A stretch of 64,000 nucleotides of DNA, taken from positions 1-64,000 of the forward strand of contig CANHIS010000006.1 of the NCBI GenBank assembly GCA_947460255.1. The letters are read 5' to 3'. The DNA comes from Bacteroidota bacterium (GTDB lineage: Bacteria; Bacteroidota; Bacteroidia; M30B66). Position numbers and translations under genes: made by a program. Below the pieces are notes generated by a model. That model searched no databases and was not told the DNA's origin. It saw only the letters and a program-made list of their open reading frames with translations. Of this stretch, positions 37,397 to 47,933 are shown one piece after another; the first letter of the stretch is position 1; each line of letters begins with the position of its first letter.

Positions 37397-38818
37397 ATGG
37401 AAACCGATAGTAAAGGCGAAGAAGGATTTGTGAAGGATGAGTCTTTTCGTGATTCTATTTCAACGATTTCAGAAGAAGGATCCCGAAATTGGATCTATCC
37501 ACAGAAACCCAAAGGCCAGCTTTACGACAAGCGCAAATTGGTGAGCTATGCCTACTTGGTTCTGTTCTTCACGGTTCCATTTATCAAACTAAACGGCGAA
37601 CCGCTGCTGTTGCTGAATGTGTTGGAAAGAAAGTTCATCATTTTCGGCTTAATATTCTGGCCTCAGGATCTGTTCCTCGCTGCGCTGGCATTGCTCACCT
37701 TTATGGTGTTCATTGTGTTGTTTACTGTGGTTTTCGGTAGGCTTTTCTGCGGATGGGTTTGTCCACAAACAATCTTCATGGAAATGGTTTTCCGAAGGAT
37801 TGAATATTGGATTGAAGGCGATGCTAACCAGCAACGCAGGCTCAACAAACAGTCCTGGAACCGCGAAAAGATCACCAAGAAAACTGGCAAACTACTGGCA
37901 TTTTTTGCACTATCGTTTGTGATCGGAAACTTCTTCTATTCCTACATAATTGGAATGGATAAATTGATCCATATCATCACCCAACCCTTCGCCGACCATG
38001 TAGGAGGTTTTCTTGGAATGATCGCATTCGCAGGTGTTTTCTTCTTCGTGTACACATACTTCAGAGAACAGGTTTGCTTGGTGGTTTGTCCATACGGTCG
38101 TCTGCAAGGTGTGCTGCTCGATCGAAATTCCATCGTTGTTGCGTACGATTACGTGCGTGGTGAGCCAAGAACGAAACCGAAGAAATTGGAAGACACAAAA
38201 GCTGGCGATTGCATCGATTGCAAGGCTTGCGTTCGTGTTTGTCCTACGGGCATTGATATCCGGAACGGTACACAACTCGAATGTGTGAACTGCACCGCTT
38301 GTATCGATGCTTGTGACCATATCATGGAAGAAATTGGCAAACCGAAAGGCTTGATTCGTTACGATTCTGAGAACGGCATCGCCAAAGGCACCAAACTAAA
38401 AGTTACACCAAGAATTATTGGCTATTCGGCTGTTTTGTTGCTGCTGGTTGTAGGCCTATCTTTTGGAATCAGCAATAGATCGAACATCGAAACCACCATT
38501 TTGCGTGCTCCTGGAATGCTCTTCCAAAAAGTAGGTACAGATAGCTTATCGAATCTGTACAATTTCAAAATCGTAAACAAAACCCACGAAAAGATGCTGC
38601 TTAAATTGAAGCTTGAATCTCACCGTGGAACAATTAAACACATCGGTTCTGTAAACAAATTAAATCTCATTGATGCAGGAATGTCTGAAGGAACATTTTT
38701 CGTTACCATCCATCGTAAAGACATTCAAGAGCGAAAAACCAAAATCACCTTCAGTATTATGAACGGTGAAAAACTTCTCGAAAAATATAGTACAAACTTC
38801 CTCGGGCCAGCGAAATAG
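37397..38818 (+). CDS. ccoG: cytochrome c oxidase accessory protein CcoG/FixG
   Basis: FCGWVCPQTIFMEMVFRRIEYWIEGDANQQ; CIDCKACVRVCPTGIDIRNGTQLECVNCTACIDACD. Confidence 0.95.
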   Translation: METDSKGEEGFVKDESFRDSISTISEEGSRNWIYPQKPKGQLYDKRKLVSYAYLVLFFTVPFIKLNGEPLLLLNVLERKFIIFGLIFWPQDLFLAALALLTFMVFIVLFTVVFGRLFCGWVCPQTIFMEMVFRRIEYWIEGDANQQRRLNKQSWNREKITKKTGKLLAFFALSFVIGNFFYSYIIGMDKLIHIITQPFADHVGGFLGMIAFAGVFFFVYTYFREQVCLVVCPYGRLQGVLLDRNSIVVAYDYVRGEPRTKPKKLEDTKAGDCIDCKACVRVCPTGIDIRNGTQLECVNCTACIDACDHIMEEIGKPKGLIRYDSENGIAKGTKLKVTPRIIGYSAVLLLLVVGLSFGISNRSNIETTILRAPGMLFQKVGTDSLSNLYNFKIVNKTHEKMLLKLKLESHRGTIKHIGSVNKLNLIDAGMSEGTFFVTIHRKDIQERKTKITFSIMNGEKLLEKYSTNFLGPAK

Positions 38819-38846
38819 CTTTCCTGAATCAAATACACAACCCGAT

Positions 38847-39302
38847 ATGAAACTTAAACTTAAATGGAACTGGGGAACAGGCATTGCCTTAACCTATTCA
38901 ATCTTCGCGATGATGATTATTGCATTTGTTGTGTACAGTTTTAGCAAAGACATCGACCTTGTAACACCCGATTACTATGCAAAAGAGCTGGTTTTCCAAA
39001 ACCAAATCGACAAGGAAAAGAGAAGCCAAGCACTTACCAAAAATGTAACATTCGTGATGGGAAAAGAACAATTAGACATTCAGTTTCCCGAAGAAATGAA
39101 AAATCAGGTGATTTCTGGAAAAGTGAAATTCTTCTGTCCTGTTGATGCAAAAAAAGACATCAGCTTCCCCATTGAGGCAGATGCTGATGGAAAGCAAGTG
39201 ATTGCGCTTGATCAAGTAAAAAACGGTCGCTATAAACTCCAAATAAATTGGGAAGCAAATGGCTTGGAGTACTACAAAGAAGGTGTTATTGTAAGAAATT
39301 AA
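38847..39302 (+). CDS. ccoH: FixH/CcoH-like protein
   Basis: WNWGTGIALTYSIFAMMIIAFVVYSFSKDIDLVTPDYYAKEL; start trimmed to MKLKLKWNWG. Confidence 0.88.
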   Translation: MKLKLKWNWGTGIALTYSIFAMMIIAFVVYSFSKDIDLVTPDYYAKELVFQNQIDKEKRSQALTKNVTFVMGKEQLDIQFPEEMKNQVISGKVKFFCPVDAKKDISFPIEADADGKQVIALDQVKNGRYKLQINWEANGLEYYKEGVIVRN

Positions 39303-40045
39303 TGATGGAATTCTTGGTTGTTGCATTTAGTCTTGGTTTCTTCGGAAGCTTGCATTGCGTGGGCATGTGCGGACCAATCGCCATGGCCATTCCGGTGCAT
39401 GGAAGAGGCTTAGGATTTCGAATTCTCGGAATCTATTTGTACAACAGTGGCAGAATCTTCACTTATGGCATTTTAGGTGCTGTTTTAGGAACGTTGGGCT
39501 TAGGAATGAAACTGGCTGGATATCAACAAATTCTTTCAATCACTTTGGGTGGTTTATTGCTGTTGGGATTGATTATTCCTAGAATACTATCGTTCAATAA
39601 CAGCCTGTTCCTCAAATTCAATTTGAAATTAAAGGGCTGGTTTGCTTTGTGGGTGAAGCAGAAAAGCCCACAGGCATTGTTCATTACAGGATTAATCAAC
39701 GGTTTATTGCCGTGTGGGTTAATCTATGTCGCACTTGCTGGAGCCACAAGTTCTGGTGAAACATTAAAGGGAGCGTTGTTCATGGCAGTGTTCGGGTTGG
39801 GTACTTTGCCTGCTATGTTCAGCGTCTCCTTTATTTCCTCCTTTTCGAAGCGCTTCCGACATTATCTATCGCACACAGCGCCGGTTCTAACCTTCGTAAT
39901 GGGCGTTTTATTGGTGGTTCGAGGACTTGGTTTGGGAATTCCATACTTAAGTCCAGTATTTAAAGCTCCAACGAAAGACGCTCCAGCAGTGATTTATTGC
40001 CACAAACCTCAACAGGTTATAACATCTGCTCCCGATGAACACTAA
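39302..40045 (+). CDS. sulfite exporter TauE/SafE (UreH-like) family protein
   Basis: LGFFGSLHCVGMCGPIAMAIP; GLINGLLPCGLIYVAL; start trimmed to MMEFLVV. Confidence 0.9.
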   Translation: MMEFLVVAFSLGFFGSLHCVGMCGPIAMAIPVHGRGLGFRILGIYLYNSGRIFTYGILGAVLGTLGLGMKLAGYQQILSITLGGLLLLGLIIPRILSFNNSLFLKFNLKLKGWFALWVKQKSPQALFITGLINGLLPCGLIYVALAGATSSGETLKGALFMAVFGLGTLPAMFSVSFISSFSKRFRHYLSHTAPVLTFVMGVLLVVRGLGLGIPYLSPVFKAPTKDAPAVIYCHKPQQVITSAPDEH

Positions 40046-41396
40046 TCTCATTCAGAAGTACGCCGTTCCAGGCCCTCGTTATACAAGCTATCCAACCGTT
40101 CCCTATTGGAATTCAGGCCGGCCAGAAGACCAAGCATGGGAAGGAAGATCTCTACAAACATTTTTAGAAACAAATGATAGTCAGGGCATAAGTCTTTACA
40201 TTCATCTCCCATACTGCGAAAGTCTTTGCACCTACTGCGGATGCAATACCCGGATCACAAAGAATCATTTGGTTGAACAGCCTTATGTTCTGGCGGTTTT
40301 GCGCGAATGGAGCATGTATCTCGATCTGTTTCAGGTTACTCCGTTGATTTCCTCTATCCACCTTGGTGGAGGAACCCCAACTTTCTTTAGTCCCGAAAAT
40401 CTTCACAATCTTCTCGAAGGCATTTTAAGTTCTGCGATAATTACACCAGATGCAGAATTGAGTTTTGAAGGACATCCAGGAAACACCAGCTCAGATCACT
40501 TAAAAACTTTGGCATCATTGGGTTTTAACCGCGTGAGTTATGGAATTCAAGACTTCGATTTCAAAGTGCAAGAAGCGATTCATCGATTTCAAACAGTAGA
40601 GGAAGTAGAGCGCGTTACTGCTGAATCAAGGGCACATGGCTACACCTCGATCAACTTCGATCTTGTTTATGGATTGCCCTTTCAAACAATCGATTCGATC
40701 AAGCAAACCTTACATGAAGTGATTCGATTGAAGCCTGATCGAATTGCATTTTATAGCTACGCGCATGTGCCTTGGGTTAAGCCAGGTCAACGGAAATTTA
40801 CCGAAATGGATTTGCCAGATTCCGATACAAAGCGGCTATTGTATGAAACCGGGCTTTCGATGCTTGAAGCTGCTGGTTACAAGGAAGTTGGGATGGATCA
40901 TTTTGCTTTAGAAGACGATCCGTTGTTTACAGCTGTTCAAGAAGGAACGCTGCATAGAAATTTCATGGGTTACACCACTGTAAATAGCAAAATGCTTGTT
41001 GGTCTTGGTGTTTCGGCGATATCCGACTGCCTCACGGCTTATGTGCAAAATGAAAAAACAGTTGAGGATTATCTCAAAAAAGTGAATTCAGGTGAATGGC
41101 CATATTTTAGAGGTCATTTGTTGAACCAAGAAGACCTCATTTTACGGAAACACATTACCAATTTGATGTGCAACTTCCAAACATCTTGGAATCATGAACA
41201 AGAACGATGCGAAGCGTTGTTCGAGAGTCTGCCTCGTTTGGAAGGATTTATTGAAGATGAATTAATTTCACTTGGAGAACACAGCATCCAAGTTTTACCT
41301 AAAGGACAGCCATTTATCCGCAATATCTGTATGGCATTCGACGCACGTTTGTGGAGGAACAAACCTGAAACCATGCTCTTTAGTTCAACTGTTTAG
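40035..41396 (+). CDS. hemN: oxygen-independent coproporphyrinogen III oxidase
   Basis: YIHLPYCESLCTYCGCNTRITK; LGGGTPTFFSPENL; ACMAFD-like C-terminus (ICMAFDARL). Confidence 0.95.
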   Translation: MNTNLIQKYAVPGPRYTSYPTVPYWNSGRPEDQAWEGRSLQTFLETNDSQGISLYIHLPYCESLCTYCGCNTRITKNHLVEQPYVLAVLREWSMYLDLFQVTPLISSIHLGGGTPTFFSPENLHNLLEGILSSAIITPDAELSFEGHPGNTSSDHLKTLASLGFNRVSYGIQDFDFKVQEAIHRFQTVEEVERVTAESRAHGYTSINFDLVYGLPFQTIDSIKQTLHEVIRLKPDRIAFYSYAHVPWVKPGQRKFTEMDLPDSDTKRLLYETGLSMLEAAGYKEVGMDHFALEDDPLFTAVQEGTLHRNFMGYTTVNSKMLVGLGVSAISDCLTAYVQNEKTVEDYLKKVNSGEWPYFRGHLLNQEDLILRKHITNLMCNFQTSWNHEQERCEALFESLPRLEGFIEDELISLGEHSIQVLPKGQPFIRNICMAFDARLWRNKPETMLFSSTV

Positions 41397-43054
41397 CCTT
41401 GTTGCGCAAGTTTACTTTTTCTAAAGCCGTAGAGTAGGTAAACCACCAAGCCGATTCCAAGCCAAACTGCGAACCAAAGCCAGTTCGAAGGTGCCATGCC
41501 CGTAAGCAAATAACAGCAAGAAAGCACACCTAAAACAGGAATTAAAGACAGGTTTCGGAGAAAACTCATTACAGCCATCAACACGCACAAAGTCAAGAAA
41601 ATCCACATAGGAAGTTTGGCGCTCAGGTTCGTGGTGTTGAAATTGAACAAGTCGCTGGTGTAATTAGAATCATCTAAAATCAAACCTGCAAATGCACCAA
41701 TTACCAATGCTGGAACAATCCATTTTCCATCAATAAATGGTAGGCGAAAACGTTGCTTGGGGCCATCTGTTTTTTCTGCTTTAGGAAGCATCAAAACGCC
41801 TCCACACACCAATACAAATGCGAACAAAGTGCCGATACTGGTGAAGTCAAGTACAAATGTTTCGTCTGTGAAGAATATTGGAATTCCAACCACTGCACCA
41901 GTCATAATGGTTGAAAATCCTGGTGTTTTGTATTTCGGATGGATCTTAGCGAATCGTTTCGGTAAAAGTCCGTCGCGTGCCATGCTCATCCAAATGCGAG
42001 GCTGCCCAAGTTGAAAAACCAAAATCACAGAAGTCATAGCCACAACAGCAGCAATTGAAACGAAATATTGCATCCATTTTACGCCTTTTAATTGAAACAC
42101 TTCGGCAAGTGGATCGCTCACACCAAGCTGATTGAAGGAAACCATTCCTGTAAGAACCAGTGCAAGAAGAACGTAAACTACCGTGCAGATAATTAAAGAA
42201 TACATCATGCCTTTGGGCAGATCGCGTTTAGGGTCTTTGGCTTCTTCGGCCAAGGTTGAAACGGCATCAAAACCGATGTACGCAAAAAACACCGCGGCAG
42301 CTCCACCCATTACGCCACCAAATCCATTTGGCATAAATGGTGTCCAATTGTCAATATCAATAAAGAAAGCGCCTGTTACAATCACTACAACAATAATGAA
42401 TAGTTTTAGCAACACCATAAAATTGCTCACCTTTCTACTTTCATTCACCCCTACATAAACCAACCAAGTTACCAACACATTAATCATAAATGCAGGCAGA
42501 TCGAAAATGATGCGTAAGCTTCCAAGTTGCGGTGCATTTGTCCATGCTTGATAACCTTCACCTTGGATATTGTCGCGAAATGCTGCTGAGGCTGACCGGT
42601 AATTTATAGTAAGCCATTCAGGCAAATGCACGCCCACGCCGTCGAGTAAGTTGGTGAAATATCCACTCCATGAAAAGGCTACGTAAATGTTTCCAATGGA
42701 GTATTCCATCAACAAGGCCCAGCCGATGACCCATGCGAAGAGCTCGCCAAAACTCACGTATGCATAAGTGTAAGCGCTACCTGAAGCAGGCACACGCGAA
42801 GCAAATTCAGCGTAGCACATTGCAGTAAAGCCGCAAGCGATCGCGCAAATTATGAAGAGAATTACAACGCCAGGGCCACCCGAAAAACATGCTTGACCGA
42901 GACTTGAAAAACTACCAGCACCAATGATGGCGGCAATTCCCATAAAAGTTAGGTCGCGCAGTGATAGATTTCGGACTAACTGTGGACTATCAGCATCTCC
43001 AGAATGGTGGGTAGCGGCGACTGATTTTTTACGAAACAGCGATTGAAAATTCAT
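41393..43054 (-). CDS. APC-family amino acid permease
   Basis: LTFMGIAAIIGAGSFSSLGQACFSGGPGVVILFIICAIACGFTAMCYAEFASRVPASGSAYTYAYVSFGEL; start trimmed to MNFQSLFRKK. Confidence 0.93.
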   Translation of the reverse strand: MNFQSLFRKKSVAATHHSGDADSPQLVRNLSLRDLTFMGIAAIIGAGSFSSLGQACFSGGPGVVILFIICAIACGFTAMCYAEFASRVPASGSAYTYAYVSFGELFAWVIGWALLMEYSIGNIYVAFSWSGYFTNLLDGVGVHLPEWLTINYRSASAAFRDNIQGEGYQAWTNAPQLGSLRIIFDLPAFMINVLVTWLVYVGVNESRKVSNFMVLLKLFIIVVVIVTGAFFIDIDNWTPFMPNGFGGVMGGAAAVFFAYIGFDAVSTLAEEAKDPKRDLPKGMMYSLIICTVVYVLLALVLTGMVSFNQLGVSDPLAEVFQLKGVKWMQYFVSIAAVVAMTSVILVFQLGQPRIWMSMARDGLLPKRFAKIHPKYKTPGFSTIMTGAVVGIPIFFTDETFVLDFTSIGTLFAFVLVCGGVLMLPKAEKTDGPKQRFRLPFIDGKWIVPALVIGAFAGLILDDSNYTSDLFNFNTTNLSAKLPMWIFLTLCVLMAVMSFLRNLSLIPVLGVLSCCYLLTGMAPSNWLWFAVWLGIGLVVYLLYGFRKSKLAQQG

Positions 43055-43188
43055 GGCAACCAACGTAAGCAAAAATCTTGAAATTTGTAAAGATTTTGCA
43101 TGTGGAATCAAAGGTTATATGATCGAGGGAGGCGAGATTGTTTTTCATGTGGGAGATTTTTCTATTTTCGCATCCTCAAATCCACTTC

Positions 43189-43262
<74 letters not shown>

Positions 43263-43272
43263 CAAAAATTAG

Positions 43273-43300
43273 ATCCTGCTTTCGAGCGGGATTTTTTGTT
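43273..43300 (+). terminator. putative terminator after tRNA-Ala
   Basis: ATCCTGC-tttcga-GCGGGAT followed by T-tract. Confidence 0.7.
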
Positions 43301-43399
43301 TTTACCTAGCCTCTAAACATATTTCATAGAGCAGAAGAATAATCTTAAATCCTAACCAATTTCGCTGTTTTCTGGATGCCATTTTTCTAACTTTGCGGC

Positions 43400-44758
43400 A
43401 TGTATTACAACAACATCCTCGAAACAATTGGCAACACGCCGCTGGTGAAAATCAACAAAATCACCCGCGATATTCCTGCAACCGTTCTGGCAAAGGTCGA
43501 AACCACCAATCCTGGAAATTCAATCAAAGACCGGATGGCCTTGAAAATGATTGAGGATGCCGAAAAAGATGGTCGCCTCAAACCCGGCGGAACAATCATC
43601 GAAGGTACAAGTGGTAATACAGGTATGGGTTTAGCCATTGCCGCTGTTATCAAAGGATACAAGTGTATTTTCACTACCACCGATAAACAATCCAAAGAAA
43701 AAGTGGATGCTTTACGCGCCTTCGGAGCGGAAGTAATTGTTTGTCCAACCAACGTAGAGCCTGAAGATCCAAGTTCTTACTACTCCGTTTCTAGTCGTCT
43801 CATTGCAGAGGTTCCTAACTCATGGAAGCCAAACCAATACGACAACCTGAGCAACTCACAAGCACACTACGAGCAAACTGGTCCAGAAATTTGGGAACAA
43901 ACAGGTGGAAAAATCACACACCTTGTAGTAGGTGTTGGAACAGGCGGAACCATCTGCGGAACTGGGAAATACCTCAAGGAAAAGAACCCAAACATCCAAA
44001 TTCTTGGAATCGATACGTACGGTTCGGTTTTCAAGAAATACAAGGAAACCGGAATCTTCGACAAGAATGAAATCTATCCATACATCACCGAAGGAATTGG
44101 CGAGGATTTCTTGCCACAAAACGTTGACTTCAACATCATCGACCACTTCGAAAAAGTGACCGATAAAGATGCTGCTGTGATGACTCGTCGTATTCCGCGT
44201 GAAGAAGGAATTTTCGCTGGAAACTCTGCAGGTTCAGCCATGGCAGGATTGATGCAAATGAAAGATCGTTTCAAAGAAGGTGATGTAGTTGTTGTGATTT
44301 TCCACGACCACGGCACACGTTATTTGGGCAAGATGTTCAACGATGATTGGATGCGCGATCGTGGTTTCCTCGAAGAGAAATCTCCAAAAGCTATCGATCT
44401 GATTGAACGCCACAAACACTTAAGTTTGGTAACTATTGATGCTGCAGAGCCTGTTCAAGAAGCCTTCAGCCGCATGCGCAAATTCGACATCTCTCAAATT
44501 CCAGTGGTTCGCGGATCTGAATTCGTGGGATCGCTCAGCGACAGCCATTTGTACGCAAATTTGTGCGAAAATCCAGAACTTCGTCATGTACCAGTTGAAC
44601 AATTGATGCAGAAGCCTTATCCTTTCGTACCTGCAAATGCCAAGTTGGAAGACATCTCGAAGCAAATCAACCGTGAAAACGATGCTGTGATGGTGCGCGA
44701 TATGCTCGGAAAGGTGCACATCATCACCAAGTACGACATCATTGAAGCACTCGGCTAA
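43400..44758 (+). CDS. PLP-dependent cysteine synthase / cystathionine beta-synthase with CBS domains
   Basis: LETIGNTPLVKINKI; NPGNSIKDRMALKMIEDAE; GTSGNTGMGLA; C-terminal CBS pair. Confidence 0.93.
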   Translation: MYYNNILETIGNTPLVKINKITRDIPATVLAKVETTNPGNSIKDRMALKMIEDAEKDGRLKPGGTIIEGTSGNTGMGLAIAAVIKGYKCIFTTTDKQSKEKVDALRAFGAEVIVCPTNVEPEDPSSYYSVSSRLIAEVPNSWKPNQYDNLSNSQAHYEQTGPEIWEQTGGKITHLVVGVGTGGTICGTGKYLKEKNPNIQILGIDTYGSVFKKYKETGIFDKNEIYPYITEGIGEDFLPQNVDFNIIDHFEKVTDKDAAVMTRRIPREEGIFAGNSAGSAMAGLMQMKDRFKEGDVVVVIFHDHGTRYLGKMFNDDWMRDRGFLEEKSPKAIDLIERHKHLSLVTIDAAEPVQEAFSRMRKFDISQIPVVRGSEFVGSLSDSHLYANLCENPELRHVPVEQLMQKPYPFVPANAKLEDISKQINRENDAVMVRDMLGKVHIITKYDIIEALG

Positions 44759-45552
44759 TGACCTCCAAGGTCTTCACCGATCAAATGAACCGAAAGGTGG
44801 AAATCCAATTTCCGCCTCAACGGATTGTTTCGGTAGTACCTTCTCAAACCGAATTGCTTTTTGCCCTCGGATTAAACGACCGCGTAACTGCAATTACCAA
44901 GTTTTGCGTTCATCCCCGTGAATGGTTCCAAACCAAGACCAGAATTGGAGGAACGAAGAAGCTGCATTTAGACCAAATCAGGAAAATTCAGCCCGATTTG
45001 ATCATTGCCAACAAGGAAGAAAACACGCAGGCTGAAATTGAACAATTGGCGCAAGAATTTCCTGTGTGGATTTCGGATATTCATAATCTCGATGAGGCCT
45101 GCAATATGATTCTCTCCATCGGAGAAATCTGTAATCGTCAAAACGAATCATCCAAGATTGTGCAGCAAATAACAGCTGAATTTAATCAGTTCAATCCATT
45201 AATTCCTTCCAAACGAGCCATTTATCTCATCTGGAACGAGCCTTACATGGCCATCAATTCCGACACTTTCATCCACGAAATGATGCTTCGTTGCGGCTTC
45301 GAAAATTGCACAGCAAACCACAGTTCAAGGTATCCGGAAATTTCTTTGGATGAAATGAAACCGCTACAACCGGAAGTCATTTTGCTTTCCTCCGAACCTT
45401 TCCCATTTTCTTCCAAGCACCAAGCTGAAATTCAAGCACAATTCCCTAGCAGTCAAGTGATCTTAGTAGATGGGGAATTCTTTTCTTGGTATGGTTCGAG
45501 ATTGGTTCAAGCCCCTCAATATTTTCAAAAGCTGCTGTCGGAAATTGCTTAA
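44758..45552 (+). CDS. TroA/BtuF-like helical-backbone metal receptor, no obvious signal peptide
   Basis: PQRIVSVVPSQTELLFALGLNDRVTAITKFC; start overlaps the upstream stop (TAATG). Confidence 0.82.
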   Translation: MTSKVFTDQMNRKVEIQFPPQRIVSVVPSQTELLFALGLNDRVTAITKFCVHPREWFQTKTRIGGTKKLHLDQIRKIQPDLIIANKEENTQAEIEQLAQEFPVWISDIHNLDEACNMILSIGEICNRQNESSKIVQQITAEFNQFNPLIPSKRAIYLIWNEPYMAINSDTFIHEMMLRCGFENCTANHSSRYPEISLDEMKPLQPEVILLSSEPFPFSSKHQAEIQAQFPSSQVILVDGEFFSWYGSRLVQAPQYFQKLLSEIA

Positions 45553-45650
45553 ATGTTAAAAATTCCGTTCAGCCGAATTTTTGAGCATTTTGTACATCCG
45601 AAGCCTTCGAAAAAACGTAGGTTTGAATCACTTTAGCATTTATCCTATTT

Positions 45651-47933
45651 ATGTTTAGAATTATCTGCTGCCTTTTCATGATTTTTTCACTTGGGACTAT
45701 TCAGGCTCAACGTGTTGGAGTTGTGCTAAGTGGTGGTGGATCCAGTGGAGTTGCCCATGTAGGTGTGCTCAAAGCGCTCGAAGAAAATCACATCCCAATC
45801 GATTACATCGCAGGCACTTCTATGGGCGCACTCGTTGGTGGAATGTACGCCATGGGTTACACGCCCAATGAAATTGAAAAAATCATCTTGTCTGAAGCGT
45901 TCGATAAGATGGTCTTTGGCAAAACCGACGACAAATACATCTACTACTTCCGCGAACGCGACCCTAACAGCAGCTGGGTTGGACTCAAATTTCGAGTTGA
46001 TTCAACCATCCACACCAGTCTGCCAACCAGCATCATTTCGCCTGTCACGATGGATTTCGCCTTCCTCGAAAGCACTTCTGCCGTGAGTCAGGCTGCGGGC
46101 TACAATTTCGATTCGTTGCTTATTCCTTACCGAGCCGTTGCCGCCGACATCCACAACAAAGCGGAAGTCATTTTTCGAAATGGCGATGTGGGACAAGCCA
46201 TGCGGGCTTCATCTACCTATCCGTTTTTCTACAAACCCATTGTGGTCGACGACAAATTGCTTTTCGACGGCGGCTTGTACAACAATTTTCCTGCGGATAT
46301 CATGTACCAAGATTTCTTGCCCGACATCATCATTGGTAGCACCGTGGCTGTAGAAATGGCCCCTCCGGGGGAAGACGACATTTTTGGTCAAATCAAGAAC
46401 ATGCTCATGGAACGCACCTCCTATGCTGAAGTGTGTGAAACCCAAAGTATGCTGATCGTTCGACCGAAAATTCCGAAAGTGAACATCCTCGATTTTTCGC
46501 AATCTGATGAAATGGTGAAAAGTGGCTACAATTCAACGCTGCTGCGGATGGAGGAAATCAAATCGATGATTTCGAGGCGCGAAGATTCGTTGGTTTTGAA
46601 TGCCAAACGTGAAAAGTTCAAGTCGAAGATTAAGCCTTTGATTTTCAAAGACCTAACCATCGAAGGATTAACAAAGAACCAATCGTCCTACATCAAAGGG
46701 GTTTTGGGTTCGAAGAAATATCCTATCACACCCGATGAGCTTCGTCCGCTGTATTTTCGAATGGCTTTGGACGACCGCATCAAGAAAATTTATCCTGTTG
46801 CTCGCTACGATAGTTCCATGCAGGGCTTTAGGCTTCGCCTGAAAATGAAGCTCGACAAGGATCTATTTGCACAGTTTGGTGGCGTTTTTTCATCCCGACC
46901 AATCAACACCGGATTCATTGCTTTGCGGTACAAACGAATCAACCGACTCGGTTTAACGGTTGATGGAAATGCATACTTCGGGAAGTTTTATGGGTCTACT
47001 CAAGTAAAGGCATCCTTCGATTTTCCTTTCCGCTTACCGTTTATCCTTGAATCGGATTTCACCCTGAACAACCTCAATTTCTTCAACAGCGCCAGTACCT
47101 TTTTCGAAGACATCAAGCCATCCTATCTAATTCAATATGAGCGCTCATTCACTGCCAATTTAGCGCTTCCTTTGGGAAACAAAGGCCGGATTCGGATTGG
47201 TGGATCAGGCGTTCGAATGTTCGACGATTACTACCAAGTTGAATCCTTCACCAAGGCCGATACCGCAGATCGCACCGAATTTAACCATGCCAGTGGATGG
47301 ATTCAATTCGAGCGAAACTCCCTGAACCGAAAGTTTTATGCATCTGCAGGATCCATGTTGAAGCTCACTTTTAGGTTTATCGAAGGACAAGAGATCAACA
47401 CGCCTGGTTCTACGTCTTCGAAGAAAGACATTTATAGAAAGTCGCACGATTTCTTCAGGGCAAAACTCACCTATGAATCCTACTTCAACAAGCGCGGCAT
47501 TATTAGGCCGGGTTTGTTTGCACAAGTAGTCGTTTCAAACCAACCGTTTTTCAATAACTATACAGCCTCAATCATCGAAGCATCGGTGTTTAACCCAATC
47601 CCTGAAAGTCAAACGCGATTTATGCCTGTGTTTCGAACCCACAACTTTGCTGCAGGCGGTGTTAGAACGATTTTCTCCTTGCACTCAAGACTTGATTTAA
47701 GGCTGGAAGGCTATATTTTTCAACCGCATCGCGAGATCTTGCAGGACAATTCAGTGGCAAAATACGGAGACGAACTTGCCAAAAGATATTTCATGGCATC
47801 GGCGGTTTTAGTGCTGCACACGCCAGTGGCTCCATTGGCTTTGAGCGTAAATTATTTCGACCAAGAACCAGAGCCGTTTTCTGTGATTTTTACCGCTGGA
47901 TTTTTGATTTTCAACAAACGCGCACTCGATTAA
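45651..47933 (+). CDS. patatin-like phospholipase with C-terminal surface-antigen barrel
   Basis: GVVLSGGGSSGVAHVGVLKALEE; GTSMGALVGG; FDGGLYNNFP. Confidence 0.93.
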   Translation: MFRIICCLFMIFSLGTIQAQRVGVVLSGGGSSGVAHVGVLKALEENHIPIDYIAGTSMGALVGGMYAMGYTPNEIEKIILSEAFDKMVFGKTDDKYIYYFRERDPNSSWVGLKFRVDSTIHTSLPTSIISPVTMDFAFLESTSAVSQAAGYNFDSLLIPYRAVAADIHNKAEVIFRNGDVGQAMRASSTYPFFYKPIVVDDKLLFDGGLYNNFPADIMYQDFLPDIIIGSTVAVEMAPPGEDDIFGQIKNMLMERTSYAEVCETQSMLIVRPKIPKVNILDFSQSDEMVKSGYNSTLLRMEEIKSMISRREDSLVLNAKREKFKSKIKPLIFKDLTIEGLTKNQSSYIKGVLGSKKYPITPDELRPLYFRMALDDRIKKIYPVARYDSSMQGFRLRLKMKLDKDLFAQFGGVFSSRPINTGFIALRYKRINRLGLTVDGNAYFGKFYGSTQVKASFDFPFRLPFILESDFTLNNLNFFNSASTFFEDIKPSYLIQYERSFTANLALPLGNKGRIRIGGSGVRMFDDYYQVESFTKADTADRTEFNHASGWIQFERNSLNRKFYASAGSMLKLTFRFIEGQEINTPGSTSSKKDIYRKSHDFFRAKLTYESYFNKRGIIRPGLFAQVVVSNQPFFNNYTASIIEASVFNPIPESQTRFMPVFRTHNFAAGGVRTIFSLHSRLDLRLEGYIFQPHREILQDNSVAKYGDELAKRYFMASAVLVLHTPVAPLALSVNYFDQEPEPFSVIFTAGFLIFNKRALD

